A stretch of DNA of 64,000 nucleotides from Oncomelania hupensis (GCA_036898135.1 CM072515.1:48960534-49024533); one strand, 5' to 3'. Counted from the stretch's first letter, positions 45,186-56,170 are shown. Numbers and translations: made by a program. Notes: generated by a model not told the origin, from the sequence alone.

Positions 45186-45950
45186 TATAGATCGATCTAT
45201 GTAGTAAATGTCCACCTGTGATTGGAAGCTAGCACCGCAAGCGAGAGTGAAATAATTTAGCATTCGTATGTCGAACAATACTATTTAAATTGAATTGTTA
45301 TTATATATTTGAATTGTTGAATATATAGGCTACATTGAAATTTTTATTTCAATGAATTTATTTTAATTTTAAATTTATTGTTTTAAAAAATTTCTTTATT
45401 TATTTTTTTAGTTGTTGTTTGTTTAATAGTCTAAAAATTACATATTGTGTAAACAGGCTTTAAATAAACTGATTGAATTGAATTTTTGTTCTATAGCCCT
45501 TTTCCGGGTCCAAAAGCTGCGTGATGCAATTGCTGAGAACAGGGTGTCACCCACGCCGACCGATTAACAATAAAATGTGATCAATACTAGGCTCTACAGG
45601 TATTCAGCAACAACTTCACATACATTGCCATCTGTTGTAGTAACAGAACACAGCTGCCAGCATGTCAGAATAAAAAATCGGGGAACGTTTTAGTCTTTCA
45701 TAAGTATAGGATAAGGAATCTGCGGTAGGGCATAAGCTACAGAGGTTCTGAACATCAAAATGATGTGTCTAATAAATGTCCACCATTGTCAATATGATAT
45801 TTCTCTCATAAATATTCATCTGTGACAGGAACAGCAAAGCGAGTGAAATTAGTAAACAGGTAGAGCGCGTTTTGTAGTATGGTGCTGATGATGACGATGA
45901 TATAGTCTTGTATAGCGGAGGTCTCCACACACACACACACACACCCACTA
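45186..45950. other. Intergenic, no gene seen
   Basis: A decayed SINE at about 45488-45570 and a short (CA)n at 45926-45944; otherwise AT-rich and featureless. Confidence 0.45.
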
Positions 45951-45954
45951 TTTG

Positions 45955-46265
45955 CAAAATATCAGAACTGGGTTTATTTTAGAATGTAGGAATCGGAAAG
46001 TGGTATTTTTGACTGAAAGAGCGCAAACTTCATCAAAAAATGTAAGAATCTGATGCAAAATTGGCTCTTACCGTTTAAAAAAAATACGTCGAACTTTCTT
46101 CAAAATTTGCCCGAAAAGGGAATGGACTTTCTTCGTCCCGGATAGAGCACTCCCTTGTACTTAAAACACTCTCATGCACTACAACTGCACTCCCATGCAC
46201 TAAAAGAGCACTCCCGCGCACTTAGAAAAAAGTGGGGTCCTAGAAAAAAAAGTGGGTTCCAAGCA
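45955..46265 (+). repeat. Dispersed repeat, partner of 60958-61260
   Basis: Shared blocks in order: ACTGGGTTT.., AATGTA.GAATCGGAAAGTG, TCGTCCCGGATAGAGCACTC, CTCTCATGCACTACAACTGC, ACTCCCATGCACTAAAAGAG, CACTCCCGCGCACTTAGAAA. The last 110 bp are almost identical between the copies, and the first part is diverged. Within it CACTCCC(A/G)(T/C)GCAC forms a short internal repeat of about 22 bp. Confidence 0.88.
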
Positions 46266-46606
46266 AAAAACCCCATTTGTTACTAAGAAAGACAAGGTCT
46301 GGTACCCGTTTCTCCGTTTATTCCAGTGCACCCTCACATGCACATAAACACACACTCACAAACTCACACCCACAAACACACGCACACACACACATTACAG
46401 TTCATACTCATAATATATTGTAGTTAGGGATGTACATCATATTTCCAGTACATTTTCATCTGCGATTGAACCTGCAGAGTTAGCGAGATTGAAAAACAAG
46501 GACGTCTATGTGCTGTGGCCGTAGTTGGTGTCTGACAGAGCGTGCGTAGCGGCAGCAGCCTCAACAAAAACCGCACCCTGTTTTTTTTTTGTCCTTCTTC
46601 AGTCCC

Positions 46607-46754
46607 ATGCTCGCTGCAGCCGACGGCGATGGGGATGTTTCTCCGTGGTTGCTTGCTGTCGCAGTGGCGCCTGTCACTGTCATTGTATACTGTGTTGTGC
46701 TTGCTTCAATGACGCCTAGTTTTGGGTTCTCGTACATATTTTCAACAATGAAAG
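46607..46754 (+). CDS. Possible first exon encoding a membrane segment
   Basis: ATG at 46607 opens 49 codons: a short acidic start (MLAAADGDGDV), one hydrophobic stretch of about 22 residues (WLLAVAVAPVTVIVYCVVLA), then a short tail ending STMK, followed by AAAG|GTAGGG, a usable donor in phase 1. The stretch is GC-richer than its surroundings. The acceptor-like CCTGTTCAG at 52852-52860 would join it in frame to the 52866 gene, giving that protein an N-terminal anchor or signal sequence. The phase match could be chance (1 in 3). Confidence 0.3.
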
Positions 46755-47160
46755 GTAGGGCAGTTACTTTTTATATTAAAAAAATCATTATTTTGAAATT
46801 GTGTATTGTTCACTATCGATCCATAACTATTGATTTATAATCATCGCATTCTACCTGCCGTCACATTGTTTTCCAGGTAATATTTTGAGTTGTATTACAT
46901 TGTTAGTACAAGGGTTTTTTCTTCAATTTCTTGATCATTAAACATGTTCATGTGTTCACAATTTGAGTTAATTACAACGTTGTTAGTTTCTCTGTCAAAG
47001 TATGCATATATTGGAAGTATTAGACTTTCTAAGATAAAATTAGATACTAATAATTATATAGCAGAAGACAGAGTAAATATATAATACAATACATTTACTT
47101 AATTATATTATAAAGTTTGTTAAGCTATTACTCTATATTTGCAACTTTCAGGCAATAATC
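46755..47160. other. AT-rich intergenic or intron
   Basis: Nothing recognised. If the exon before it is real this is intron. Confidence 0.4.
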
Positions 47161-47345
47161 AATTTGCTTAAGTGCTGTAGCGTTATGTTGAACGCCTGTA
47201 CTGCTTTGGATCGCTCAGTTGTCTGGGCGGTGCGCATCAAGCGGCAAGTTGGCACCTGGGCGGCTTGAGTTAGATCCTGTTTTCGGCCTGCGGCTTGAGC
47301 AGCTCTTTGAGCTGTGTGAAAGCGATACAATACAAATTCAGCGTA
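47161..47345 (+). mobile_element. L2-tailed SINE body and 3' end
   Basis: GCATCAAGCGGCAAGTTGGC, GCTTGAGTTAGATCCTGTTT, TCGGCCTGCGGCTTGAGCAG and CTCTTTGAGCTGTGTGAAAG match the SINE at 16100-16215 (GCACATGAAGCAGCAAGTGG, CTTGAGTTAGAAACC, CTTAAGCAGCTCTTTGGG). Confidence 0.82.
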
Positions 47346-47544
47346 CTGCTTCAGGACGTTGTTCCGTGTGACCGGATTCACTGACCGTATAGTTAACCGA
47401 TTTTCCATTCCTGATGCTAGGACAGCGCTCAGAGCATCCACCATCCATCATCCTTAATATCGCATACTTCTCTGTAGAGGTGAAAGAATAATAGCATTTT
47501 CATTAAATTTAATGTTTGGTTTAAAATTCTCTTTCTCAGCCACT

Positions 47545-47596
47545 ATTATCGTCGTCGTAGTTGTCGCCGTAGTTGTCATCATCGTTGTCGTCGTCG

Positions 47597-47663
<67 letters not shown>

Positions 47664-47664
47664 A
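47545..47664. repeat. (GTC)n/(ATC)n microsatellite
   Basis: GTCGTC-type units pass into about 22 (ATC) units. Downstream to about 47790 is a TTC-rich stretch. Confidence 0.95.
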
Positions 47665-47789
47665 ACAGCGTCACTGCCATTATCTTCTTCTTGTTATCTA
47701 ACAACTGTCATGTGGTTGTTGTTGTTGTTGTATCTTCTTCATCTTCTTCTTCTTCTTTTTCTTCTTCCTCCTCTTCTCACTATCCTCAC

Positions 47790-48850
47790 TCTTCTTTTCT
47801 GCCCACACCTCCGTTTGTTTCCCATTTCTTCTTTCCCTGCGAATCACCTCAGGCTTCTTTCTGTTCTCATCTTCTTCCTAGATTTCCTGTTTCTTCCTCA
47901 CTTAACCGTGCAACAGTCGGGTTGTCGGACCGAACTAAACGTTAAGAGAATTATTATGAGCAAACTAATTTGCTTTCGTAATTTAAATCAATTTGTTTAT
48001 TTGTGTAAGCTCTCAAAACCACAATACTGAAAAGGTGCAATATTACTTTCTGATTCACATAATTAAACCAACGAAGTAACGCTGGTACAACTAAATTAAT
48101 GTTCAACGCCTCACTGAACCATGTGAACTTTGTACGTATAACACAAAGGCTAAGAGTTTTATAACGCGAAAATCATTGTCCCCCACCTTACGTCAAAATC
48201 CCAAGTTTTCCTACTCAAGATATAGAGGCCTTAAAACCTTGTGTGGCCAACAGCTAAGTTGGATACTGAAAGTAACTTCTCTGTCCGGGAATTTTTACGT
48301 TTACTGTAATAATTTTAAAACATTCTAACACACGATATATTTGAGTTAGAAAACGCACAACACTTTTTTAAAATGGAAAGTCTTAAACTAGTTGTAGAAT
48401 ACATCGCTTCTGATTTGTTGATTAGAATCATAATCTTTATCGTCCCAACAAACAGGACACAATTTTTGTTCTCGCAGTGTACCATTGACAGGCACTCCAC
48501 ACTTTCAATGTTGAATTAAAAAAACAACAACAACAAAAATAAATTTTACAAAATTCATTATAAACAAAAAAGCATCTAAAACACACAGATCCTTCATTCA
48601 TTTATTTATTCATTCCAAGCTTCCATAAAATAATGATATCTTCTTAAATTCACTTCATTTGTTATGTGAGCTTGAGTAGTGTTACCAGGTTAACTTTTTG
48701 GGAATAAGACAATACCCGGCGGCTTTTGTGTTTTAAAGTACTTTTCTTATTGAGCCTTGGGACATCTGTAAATCTGTAATCAACAAAGTAATGCCAGATC
48801 GATAAAGCAACAGAGCCTTGCCAGAAAGCTTACATCTGTGCATCAGTCAA
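47790..48850. other. Intergenic, no gene seen
   Basis: No exon recognised; AT-rich with short A-runs. Confidence 0.4.
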
Positions 48851-48853
48851 TCT

Positions 48854-48965
48854 TGCCCCGCAATAGTTCAGTTGGTACAGCGACCAGCAAGTATTCCAGA
48901 GGTGGCGGGTCCGAAACTCCGGGGACCCAAACATTTAAGTGGATGTGAGCACTGGCCATCTTACA
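48854..48965 (+). mobile_element. tRNA-like SINE head
   Basis: AATAGTTCAGTTGGTACAGC is a good A-box region, and GGCGGGTCCGAAACTCC a B-box-like region. CCCCG near 48856 can pair with CGGGG near 48920. The long middle and lack of a T-run after it argue for a SINE head, not a tRNA gene. Confidence 0.6.
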
Positions 48966-49154
48966 GTTGCTATCATGTGGTGGTTGTTTCAGGGCACATA
49001 AGGTGGGGTTAGATAAAGTTCAGGGTCAGATGGGGTTGTTGGGTCCTATTCACCTTTGTCCTGGATGACGTTTCGAAGTCGCCTGCATTGATGACTATTA
49101 TCCCAAATTAAAATCCACTCAAACCCAAAGACTAATCCATGCACATTGAAATTA

Positions 49155-49260
49155 TCAGCTCAAAGAGACGCTCAATACGGACATTAGATTCAAATTCATA
49201 CCGCCAAAAACGCCAACATGCTGCATTCTGCGCACTGTCGGCCCCTATGGACCACTGAAC
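49155..49260 (-). mobile_element. L2-tailed SINE fragment
   Basis: TCAGCTCAAAGAGACGCTCA, ACGCCAACATGCTGCATTCT then GCGCACTGTCGGCCC, the same order as at 33030-33120. Confidence 0.7.
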
Positions 49261-50070
49261 ATCCTGTGTTTATTGAGTCACCTGTACTTTTTGACATAAT
49301 GACCGGATTTATTAACGTACCGCTTAGGCGAGACGAGGGATGTAGAACACAGTGTGAATAGTAATTACGGAAAGTAAAGTCCTGTGAGAACAATCAAAAG
49401 GGATTTTTGCAGAACGTTGAGTATTTTAAGAAACAATAGAAAGAGTTTCACATCGTCGACTTTAGAGCAAATAAAAAATGAATAGTTTCGGAACGTCCAG
49501 TCTAGAGAAAACGCAGACAGCCAACACGGAAAGTGAACTCCTGTGACAATTAAAATGCACGGTGGAAATACGTTACGCCGAATAAACGTACCCAGACGGT
49601 TGCTACGTCCGAGTTTGTACCCAGGACATCGATGTCGAGTGTGGGTAATTTAACACAGAATTTTCTTTGAACATACCCACACTCCAACTAAACTTTCTCT
49701 GGTACGTTCACTTAAATGAGATTATAACAGGCATGTCATCAAAGTTGATATCAAGCTATAATATGCATAAACTACTATATATGCCGCTGCCACTTGTGTG
49801 CGTGCGTGTGTGCGTGTGTTTGTGTGTGTTTGTGTGTGCTTTTGTTTGGTAACGGCACAGCCGAGTATTATGTTTTGTGGAATGTGAGTGAATAGATCTA
49901 AAAAAAAATTTAAATGTTTTTTTTATCGTTGTATTATTCACCTACGCGCAAGGCAAATTCGTGTAATATTTCAAGCGAATAAATCTTATGTCTTATGTCC
50001 ATTTTTTCTTTCCAAGTCTAATATCAAATATATTTGAATAAACTTTCAATAATAAAATTGAAAATATGTT
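49261..50070. other. Intergenic, no gene seen
   Basis: A (GT)n tract at about 49795-49840. Nothing coding recognised. Confidence 0.45.
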
Positions 50071-50074
50071 AGAG

Positions 50075-50540
50075 CCATTCTCATTTGTTCTTTCTCGTTC
50101 TTAATCAGTTCTATCAATCTACAATCTTCTTCGCTAGACCAGACCCCTACACTTTTTATCGAAAACTCTCCCATAACTCCTCTTTTGTGTATGGGGTCTG
50201 TTGGGTCAGCTTGGGGCTTTTGGATGCTCTCTTCCAAATGGTCCCTAGGGCTTTTTATGGTATTATTATTTAGCAATGTAAGCATTTTTATAGGTATGTG
50301 TTTTGTTAATATTTTATAATGATGTTTATATACGATTTTGTTTTTGTAAACGGAGGTTCGATAAATTAGAGTAAAGCGTCGGCGTCCCCTGCATGGGATG
50401 ACTTTATTATAGAGTGCTTTCAGTGTTACCGTCAGAGTTGTTTCAACAGATCTTTTATGTGGATCAGGGGTGAGTCCTCTTTCAACCAAGACGTGGTCCT
50501 GATTCGGCTCTTTGCAGTCCGCTGGACCTTACAATCAATG
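50075..50540 (+). mobile_element. Element A, old 5'-truncated copy
   Basis: CTCATTTGTTCTTTCTCGTT, CTATCAATCTACAATCTTCT, TGTATGGGGTCTGTTGGGTC, CGTCCCCTGCATGGGATGAC and TGCAGTCCGCTGGACCTTAC follow element A in order. Old subfamily, no (AATC)n tail. Confidence 0.87.
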
Positions 50541-50573
50541 GTTAAGAAACTGTTCGCGCCACACAGATGTACT

Positions 50574-50631
50574 TATTTCTTCTTCTTCTTCTTCTTCTTC
50601 TTCTTCTTCTTCTTCTTCTTCTTCTTCTTCT

Positions 50632-50687
<56 letters not shown>
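50574..50687. repeat. (CTT)n then (CT)n microsatellite
   Basis: About 20 (CTT) units followed by about 24 (CT) units. Confidence 0.97.
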
Positions 50688-50939
50688 GATAAATTTGTTT
50701 AGTTATAGGCTTACATTAATTTTTTGCACTAGCAATTTTTTTCTTCTACTTCCAAAATCTAGGACCTCAAAGGATGACTCTTTTTGCGGCACAGCCAAAT
50801 GAATGGAGTTTTAAAACACAGTAACAGACGAGTAAAGAATTAAAAACAGAAATAGTACATTATTGTAAAGAAAGAAAAAAAAAACTGTTAAAATTAATTA
50901 GCAATCAATCTAACCTAAAACAACGCATATTCACACACA

Positions 50940-50970
<31 letters not shown>

Positions 50971-51187
50971 GCGCGCGCGCGCTCACTCACGCACACAAAC
51001 GCACCCACACCCACCCACACACACAAACGCACACCCACACACACACACACACACACACATACACAATCAAAACAAGCAGGTAGAAAACATACGTTACGCT
51101 ACGTTTCATATTTTGTGTAATAGTAATTAATTAATTTAAAAACAAACAAAAAAAACAACAACTTCTTTCCATTCCTTGGATTTTACT
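50688..51187. other. Intergenic with (CA)n array
   Basis: (CA)n with CG-rich interruption at 50931-51064. No gene otherwise. Confidence 0.6.
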
Positions 51188-51559
51188 TCACAAATTGCGA
51201 AGTGTTTTCGTTAACTGTTTGTCCGTGCGAAGTGCTGCAGCACCCAACATTGACATTTGTTGGTCCATGGACAGCAAAAAGCGGTTTTCCCTTTCTCGGT
51301 GACATCGTTCGCGTGTTGTTTTTTTCTCGAGAAGACCCTTATTCTCTGCGTACAATTCGATTAGACGGCGCATTTCTATGTCTGACCGAATAATCCGATC
51401 GATTGTTTCTTTCATGTTATGCAGCAAAATAAAATCGAAAGTTGAAGGTAGGCGGAAACAACGGGGGATTGATAGCACGAATAGTGCTAAAAAATGGAAC
51501 AGCTCGGTTGACTTCATCGGCGTCCTAACTGAACGTATGATGATGATTATTGTTGTCAA
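51188..51559 (-). CDS. Unrecognised small ORF, 123 codons
   Basis: Open on - with non-repetitive, gene-like composition. An inner ATG (MKSTELFHF) may be the real start, as the first residues (MTTIIIII) come from an (ATC)-like patch. Residues about 15-45 are hydrophobic (FHFLALFVLSIPRCF). From about residue 49 the protein is charged and helix-prone (MKETIDRIIRSDIEMRRLIE, LYAENKGLLEKK, RERCHRERENRFLLSMDQQM), suggesting a coiled coil. No homologue is recognised. It could be a small gene, a terminal exon or an old transposon piece. It lies antisense to and just upstream of the pseudophosphatase gene. Confidence 0.35.
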   Translation of the reverse strand: MTTIIIIIRSVRTPMKSTELFHFLALFVLSIPRCFRLPSTFDFILLHNMKETIDRIIRSDIEMRRLIELYAENKGLLEKKTTRERCHRERENRFLLSMDQQMSMLGAAALRTDKQLTKTLRNL

Positions 51560-51674
51560 GGTGGCGGCGTGGGGCTTCGTCCTTAACGCTTATGCAATGG
51601 GACGTCAAGCGTCGTTTTGCTCTTCGTCCGACTATTGGTTGCATTTTTTATTACCCCGGCCCGAATCAAACTGA

Positions 51675-52340
51675 TATCGCTTGCTAGCCACCAGACTTAG
51701 CCAACTACCACCTGTACAATGCAGCTACGTCAGTCTTGGACCAGGGCCCAAGGATCAGCGGAACGTTGCCAGCATATCTAGGCTTGAATGGACCGGGAGT
51801 AGTGCTGACACTATACAGCACAGCTGAGACTTTCCTGCCTACTCCTTCAATCTAAGCACACGTTTACGAAATGGTGAAGATTTTCTTCAAAATTTATGTG
51901 TAGCATTCGCAGCCTCACCTTCTCTCCTCGTAAAAGAGAGAAGGAGAGGAAGGCGCTGACAGCTGACGCTGAATGTACTGGCACATCTGCAGCATCCGCT
52001 GAGAAATCAATCCGCCTCTGTGGCTGGCACTTCATCCGAAATCAGGGCGCTTCTTTTCTTGCAGTGACAAATGAGACCAGCAATTACTTCATATTGATCC
52101 TAATCTTCATTTCATCTGTCCCACGTCGCTGTCGCTGTTATTGCAACATCCCTCTACCAATAGTATCCCGGTCCGTGACTACAACATATCTGTGTACGCA
52201 ATGAATTATTGGGGTGGGAGAGGGGAGGATTGTAGGGGGCAAAGATTTGTGGATGTGTGGAATGGGATGAGTGAGATTGTGTGTTTGTATGTGTGTAAGT
52301 GTGTGTATAAGAGAGTGTGGGTGGGGGTGCTTGCCTATGT
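51675..52340. other. Intergenic, no gene seen
   Basis: A 102-codon ORF at 51896-52204 (MCSIRSLTFSPRKREKERKA...) is of mixed composition and not recognised. If the 46607 exon is real, this is intron. Confidence 0.35.
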
Positions 52341-52344
52341 ATGT

Positions 52345-52346
<2 letters not shown>

Positions 52347-52399
<53 letters not shown>

Positions 52400-52470
52400 C
52401 TTGCATATGCATCATCTACATACACACATCCGGTATCCCTCTCTTTTTGTCTCTTGTTTTCGCAAGCGTG

Positions 52471-52525
<55 letters not shown>

Positions 52526-52560
52526 GCATAGCATCATCATCATCATCATCATCATCATTC
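52347..52560. repeat. (CT)n and (ATC)n microsatellites
   Basis: (CT)n at 52347-52396, (ATC)n at 52470-52525 and 52531-52558. Poly-Ser, poly-His and poly-Ile ORFs here are artefacts. Confidence 0.96.
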
Positions 52561-52764
52561 ATGCCGTAGCATCATCAACATCATCACAACCTTCGCCACT
52601 ACCTCCATCTAATTTTGTTTTAAAATGTCCACATAACCTCAAAGGCGATCTCTGGTGTACGAACACTTCAAATATGGTTGAGGTCACAATGTGGGGAAGA
52701 AGTAATCACTATTGTAGTCATTGAACTGTTTGGTTAAAATCATTCGTTCACTCATCGCAAGTGA

Positions 52765-52850
52765 AAATTGTTTTTATATAGCGTTTTACCAGTTTAAAGA
52801 GGTGCTCAAGCTCTAATTTACAAACAGGCTGTTACTCAAAGCGCCTTTAT
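52765..52850 (-). mobile_element. L2-tailed SINE abutting an exon
   Basis: TTTTATATAGCGTTTTACCA, GTTTAAAGAGGTGCTCAAGC and ACTCAAAGCGCC follow the reverse SINE layout. It ends about 10 bp before the acceptor-like CCTGTTCAG at 52852-52860, so the SINE supplies, or abuts, the 3' splice site or 5' UTR of the next gene. Confidence 0.72.
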
Positions 52851-52865
52851 CCCTGTTCAGAAAGC

Positions 52866-55800
52866 ATGGCAGCTCGGTCAGCCCATCTGCAGAAGCAATC
52901 CAGCAACAGCAGCAACGACAACATCGACGGCGCATTCACAACGATGTCCAGCGCTCAACAAAAAGCTACTCTGTCTCGCAGTCGCTCTCTTTCTTCTCCC
53001 CTGGTCGACGGTGACATAAATGCTTCCTTTAGCGAAGCTGTCGACCCCTGTCCAGCCACGTCGGTCTGTCGAGGAGGCAGCAGTAGTAAATACCAAGTGG
53101 ACATGGTAAGTTTGTTTATACTGATCGTTTGTTTCATTTATCAATTTTTTAAAAAAAATCTTTACCGACTGAAGTCATTTTAGGCTTTAAGAAGTAAAAA
53201 GATAGAGGAATAATTGGAGATTAATCAATATTTTCCAAACCGTCAAATATCATTTTTTATAAATGTACTGACGTTAAAGAAAAATAAAGTTAACTGCTAA
53301 TAATAATAGACCTGGGGTGAGATGTGGGAGGAGGAGGAGGGGGGGGGAGGATCGCCAAATCAAGTTTACAAAAGGAAAACACACACATCCAAAATGACTT
53401 TTTAAAATTATTCTAAAATGGTTTAAAGTCCAATAATATTAATAACAGTAATACTGGTTGTGACTTGCGTGGATACAATAAAATAATTGTTACATTGGTC
53501 TTTTCTTTGTCTTTTTTTGAATTTTTTTTACTGTCCTCGTATAGAAACTATGTAGATGTTTAGCTCTCTATTTGTGTATTTTAACTGAAAGAAAGTGAAC
53601 TCAATATTTGTTGCTTGTCTACCTTTGCCTTGCCATGATTGGGGGTGAGGGTAGGCGGAGCGAGAGTGGCCTCTATGATGAGCTACGATACCCCAATGTA
53701 CCCCACATGTTGTGGCTGTGTGCTTGTTCTTGGGCCTCGACAAATGCCTTGGTCCTGATTTGACTCGGAAGAGCCCGCTGGACCTAAAGCAATAATCATG
53801 TAATGTAATTACAAATGCCTGTCTTCCTGTCCATACCTCCATGATTTTTTCCTACGCGATAACTATACAAAGTCTATATGTATTACAGATTACTATGTGC
53901 GTTTGCCAGGTCTCTGGACAGAGTAGCGGCAGTAGCGAGGTCGAGAGCGCCAAAGGCAAGAAGCCACTAAGAAGACAGAAGTCGCTGGCTGAGGTCTTCG
54001 GCGTGGTCATCTACAAAAGCAAAGTGCAGCTCCAAGAACTCTTTTCCCGGCGAAGCGACCACAAAGACCGTAAGCGACGGGAAGCGTCTCGGGAGCGATT
54101 CAGCCGAGACACGTCACCGGGGTTCGGGGTAGAGGCTGCAGGAGCGGCGATAGATCACGCGGCAGCGGTAGATGAAGGTTTTGCGACAGTCGGGTCATCG
54201 CCGTCCACGTTTTCCGTGTCGTCGTTCAGTCCAAGGATGCGGAAAAACCGTACCCCTCAGCCGCTGTTGCCGCGAGGTCCATTAGTAATGTCTCATCCTG
54301 ATCTTAATGTACCATTACCGTACGAAGGGTCCAGAGACAGACGCCGCGCTTGCAGTAAAGAGAGAGGGGGCAGATATCACTTGTCGTCCGCAGGGTCAGG
54401 CAGAGTGAGGACACCGGAGGAGATTTTCTGCGTGGTGAGGGTGCCCAACGATCGTTTGGAACGGCCATTGTCGTCCAGAAGCTTGGATACGTTGCACAGA
54501 CGTCGTGACAGCAACAACAGCGGGGACAGCTCACCCAGAGAGGATTCCCCGGACCCGGCGTCCCCACAATGCAGCAAGGAACACTTACTAAAGCCTGGAG
54601 AAAGCGATAGAAACGCTCGCCGCCTGCTAAAGCCAGAGAATGAAGGCAAAGCTAAAACCAAGTTGGTGAAAAGTCACTCAGACAGTTTGTATCGCCTGGC
54701 GCCGCCGTCCGCACAGCAAGGCATGGTCAAAGCCTGTTCGGACGATGTTTGCTTCGTGAAGCGCTCACCCAAAACTAGCAACAAGCCTGGGTCAACGTCG
54801 TCGTCCCCTAAACCAGCAATATCCCCGTCAGGAGTAAAGGGCGGTGGCAGTAACGTTAGTATCAGGGAGGCTGACACAGTGAGCGCAGTGCTGGACTGGC
54901 TGTTGGTAGGCAGTGTTGAGGCAGCTTACAACGACCCTTTGCTTTGCGCGCTCGGCGTGGATGCCATCGTGGATCTCACCAACGTCGCACCGCATCTCGT
55001 GCCGGTCGAGAAAAAGACCACGTGTCCGTGCACGTGCAACGACAGACACTTCCGGTCCAAGCTGAACCTGGCGGTGGACGACATCGAGTGGGAGAACATC
55101 GAGCAGTATTTCCCTGACGTCAACGCCTTCCTCAACGGATGGAGGCAGAAGGAGCGCAAGGTATGTTCACAAGATAGGAATAATGTTAACAAGGATTGGA
55201 TTATATGCTGTAGGATATTTTGTTATTACCTCTTTCAATTCAGTATTGTTGCTGGTAATGATAGTCTTCCATGGTAGCCTTCCCTCCGTCGACTTTTGCA
55301 TCCAGCTATTGCATATTAACTATATTTATTTATTTAATTTGGACAGTTAGATGTTCCATATCGATCCCATCGCCATCTTATATTGATCACCTTAGCTCGT
55401 GCAGTCGTTGGTATTTTTGCCGTATGATGGTAATTGTCATGTGACAGGATGCAAACTGCAGCCATATGATCGCAAATTGATTTCGTACCACATTATTATG
55501 GACCTTGGCATTTCAAACAACTGTCTGTGTTAGTTCTCCTTTAGCTTTTTAAAAAGCACACTCACTGATGGTAGAGAGAACGAAAAGTTTGAGCAACGTA
55601 GCTGCCTTATGCATCGTCTCATTAAAAATACTTTTGTTCATATAGCCGCTGATATTTCTCCTTTCCTACCTTAGTTCACATAGCCAATGTAGTTATTTCT
55701 CCTTTTCAAGTCTAATGTCAGATGTGGTGTGACGTGTGTTCCAGGTGCTAGTAGTGAGCTATAACGGCAAGTCGCGAGCCCCAGCTCTGGTGGCCCAGTA

Positions 55801-56065
55801 CCTCATGCAGCATTATCGCCTCTCGTTGGACCAAGCCCTGCAGCACCTGCGCGGGCGTAGGCCTCAAACCCGGCTTAACTCGGGCTTCATGCGAGCGTTG
55901 CAGAGGCTGCAGAAACGGTTGAACGAGGAAAACATTTTGACTGCGTCATCAACATCGTCGGCAGCAGAACCGCCTCCTGAGTTTCCGGAGGAGATCGGCA
56001 GTGGTAGTGTGTTGATCGTGCCTTGTACTAAAGGAGGACGGAAAACTGCTTGGGACGAGCGCTGA
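52866..56065 (+). CDS. STYX-type DSP pseudophosphatase (3 exons modelled)
   Basis: Exons: 52866-53105 (donor ATG|GTAAGT), 53910-55160 (acceptor GTTTGCCAG, donor AAG|GTATGT) and 55745-56065 (acceptor GTTCCAG); all junctions are phase 0, giving 603 aa. ATTACAG at 53888 is an alternative in-frame acceptor. Residues 1-80 are Ser-rich; about 90-145 is strongly basic (KKPLRRQKSLAEVFGVVIYK); about 150-395 is Ser/Pro/Arg-rich and likely disordered; about 400-565 is the DSP fold. The phosphatase P-loop HCxxGxSR reads VSYNGKSR (Ser502, Arg508 kept), so the nucleophile is lost and the protein should bind rather than hydrolyse phosphosites, as known for STYX and MK-STYX. A Cys cluster (CPCTC) precedes the conserved VDDIEWENIEQYFPDV. 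AATAAA at 57215 is a candidate poly(A) signal. The 5' end may extend upstream. Confidence 0.9.
53742..53800 (+). mobile_element. Element A 3'-end fragment, intronic
   Basis: GTCCTGATTTGACTCGGAAG then AGCCCGCTGGACCTAAAGCA and ATAATCATG is the last 50 bp or so of element A, in intron 1 of the pseudophosphatase gene. A G-rich run lies at about 53325-53350 upstream. Confidence 0.8.
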
Positions 56066-56084
56066 ATAGGGCTATACTATCTTA

Positions 56085-56170
56085 ATGAATTGGTCTTATA
56101 TAGCGCTTTTCCACCGCACAGAGGTGTCCCAGACCTGGACTAAAACAGGAACTCATTTGCTGCTTGATGC
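56085..56170 (-). mobile_element. L2-tailed SINE just after the stop codon
   Basis: TCTTATATAGCGCTTTTCCA followed by CCGCACAGAGGTG resembles the reverse SINE end. It begins about 20 bp after the TGA of the pseudophosphatase and so lies in its 3' UTR. Confidence 0.7.

Noticed and set aside
50046..50489. 147-aa ORF on the - strand
   Set aside because: It is the antisense reading of an element A copy whose other copies do not keep the frame open.
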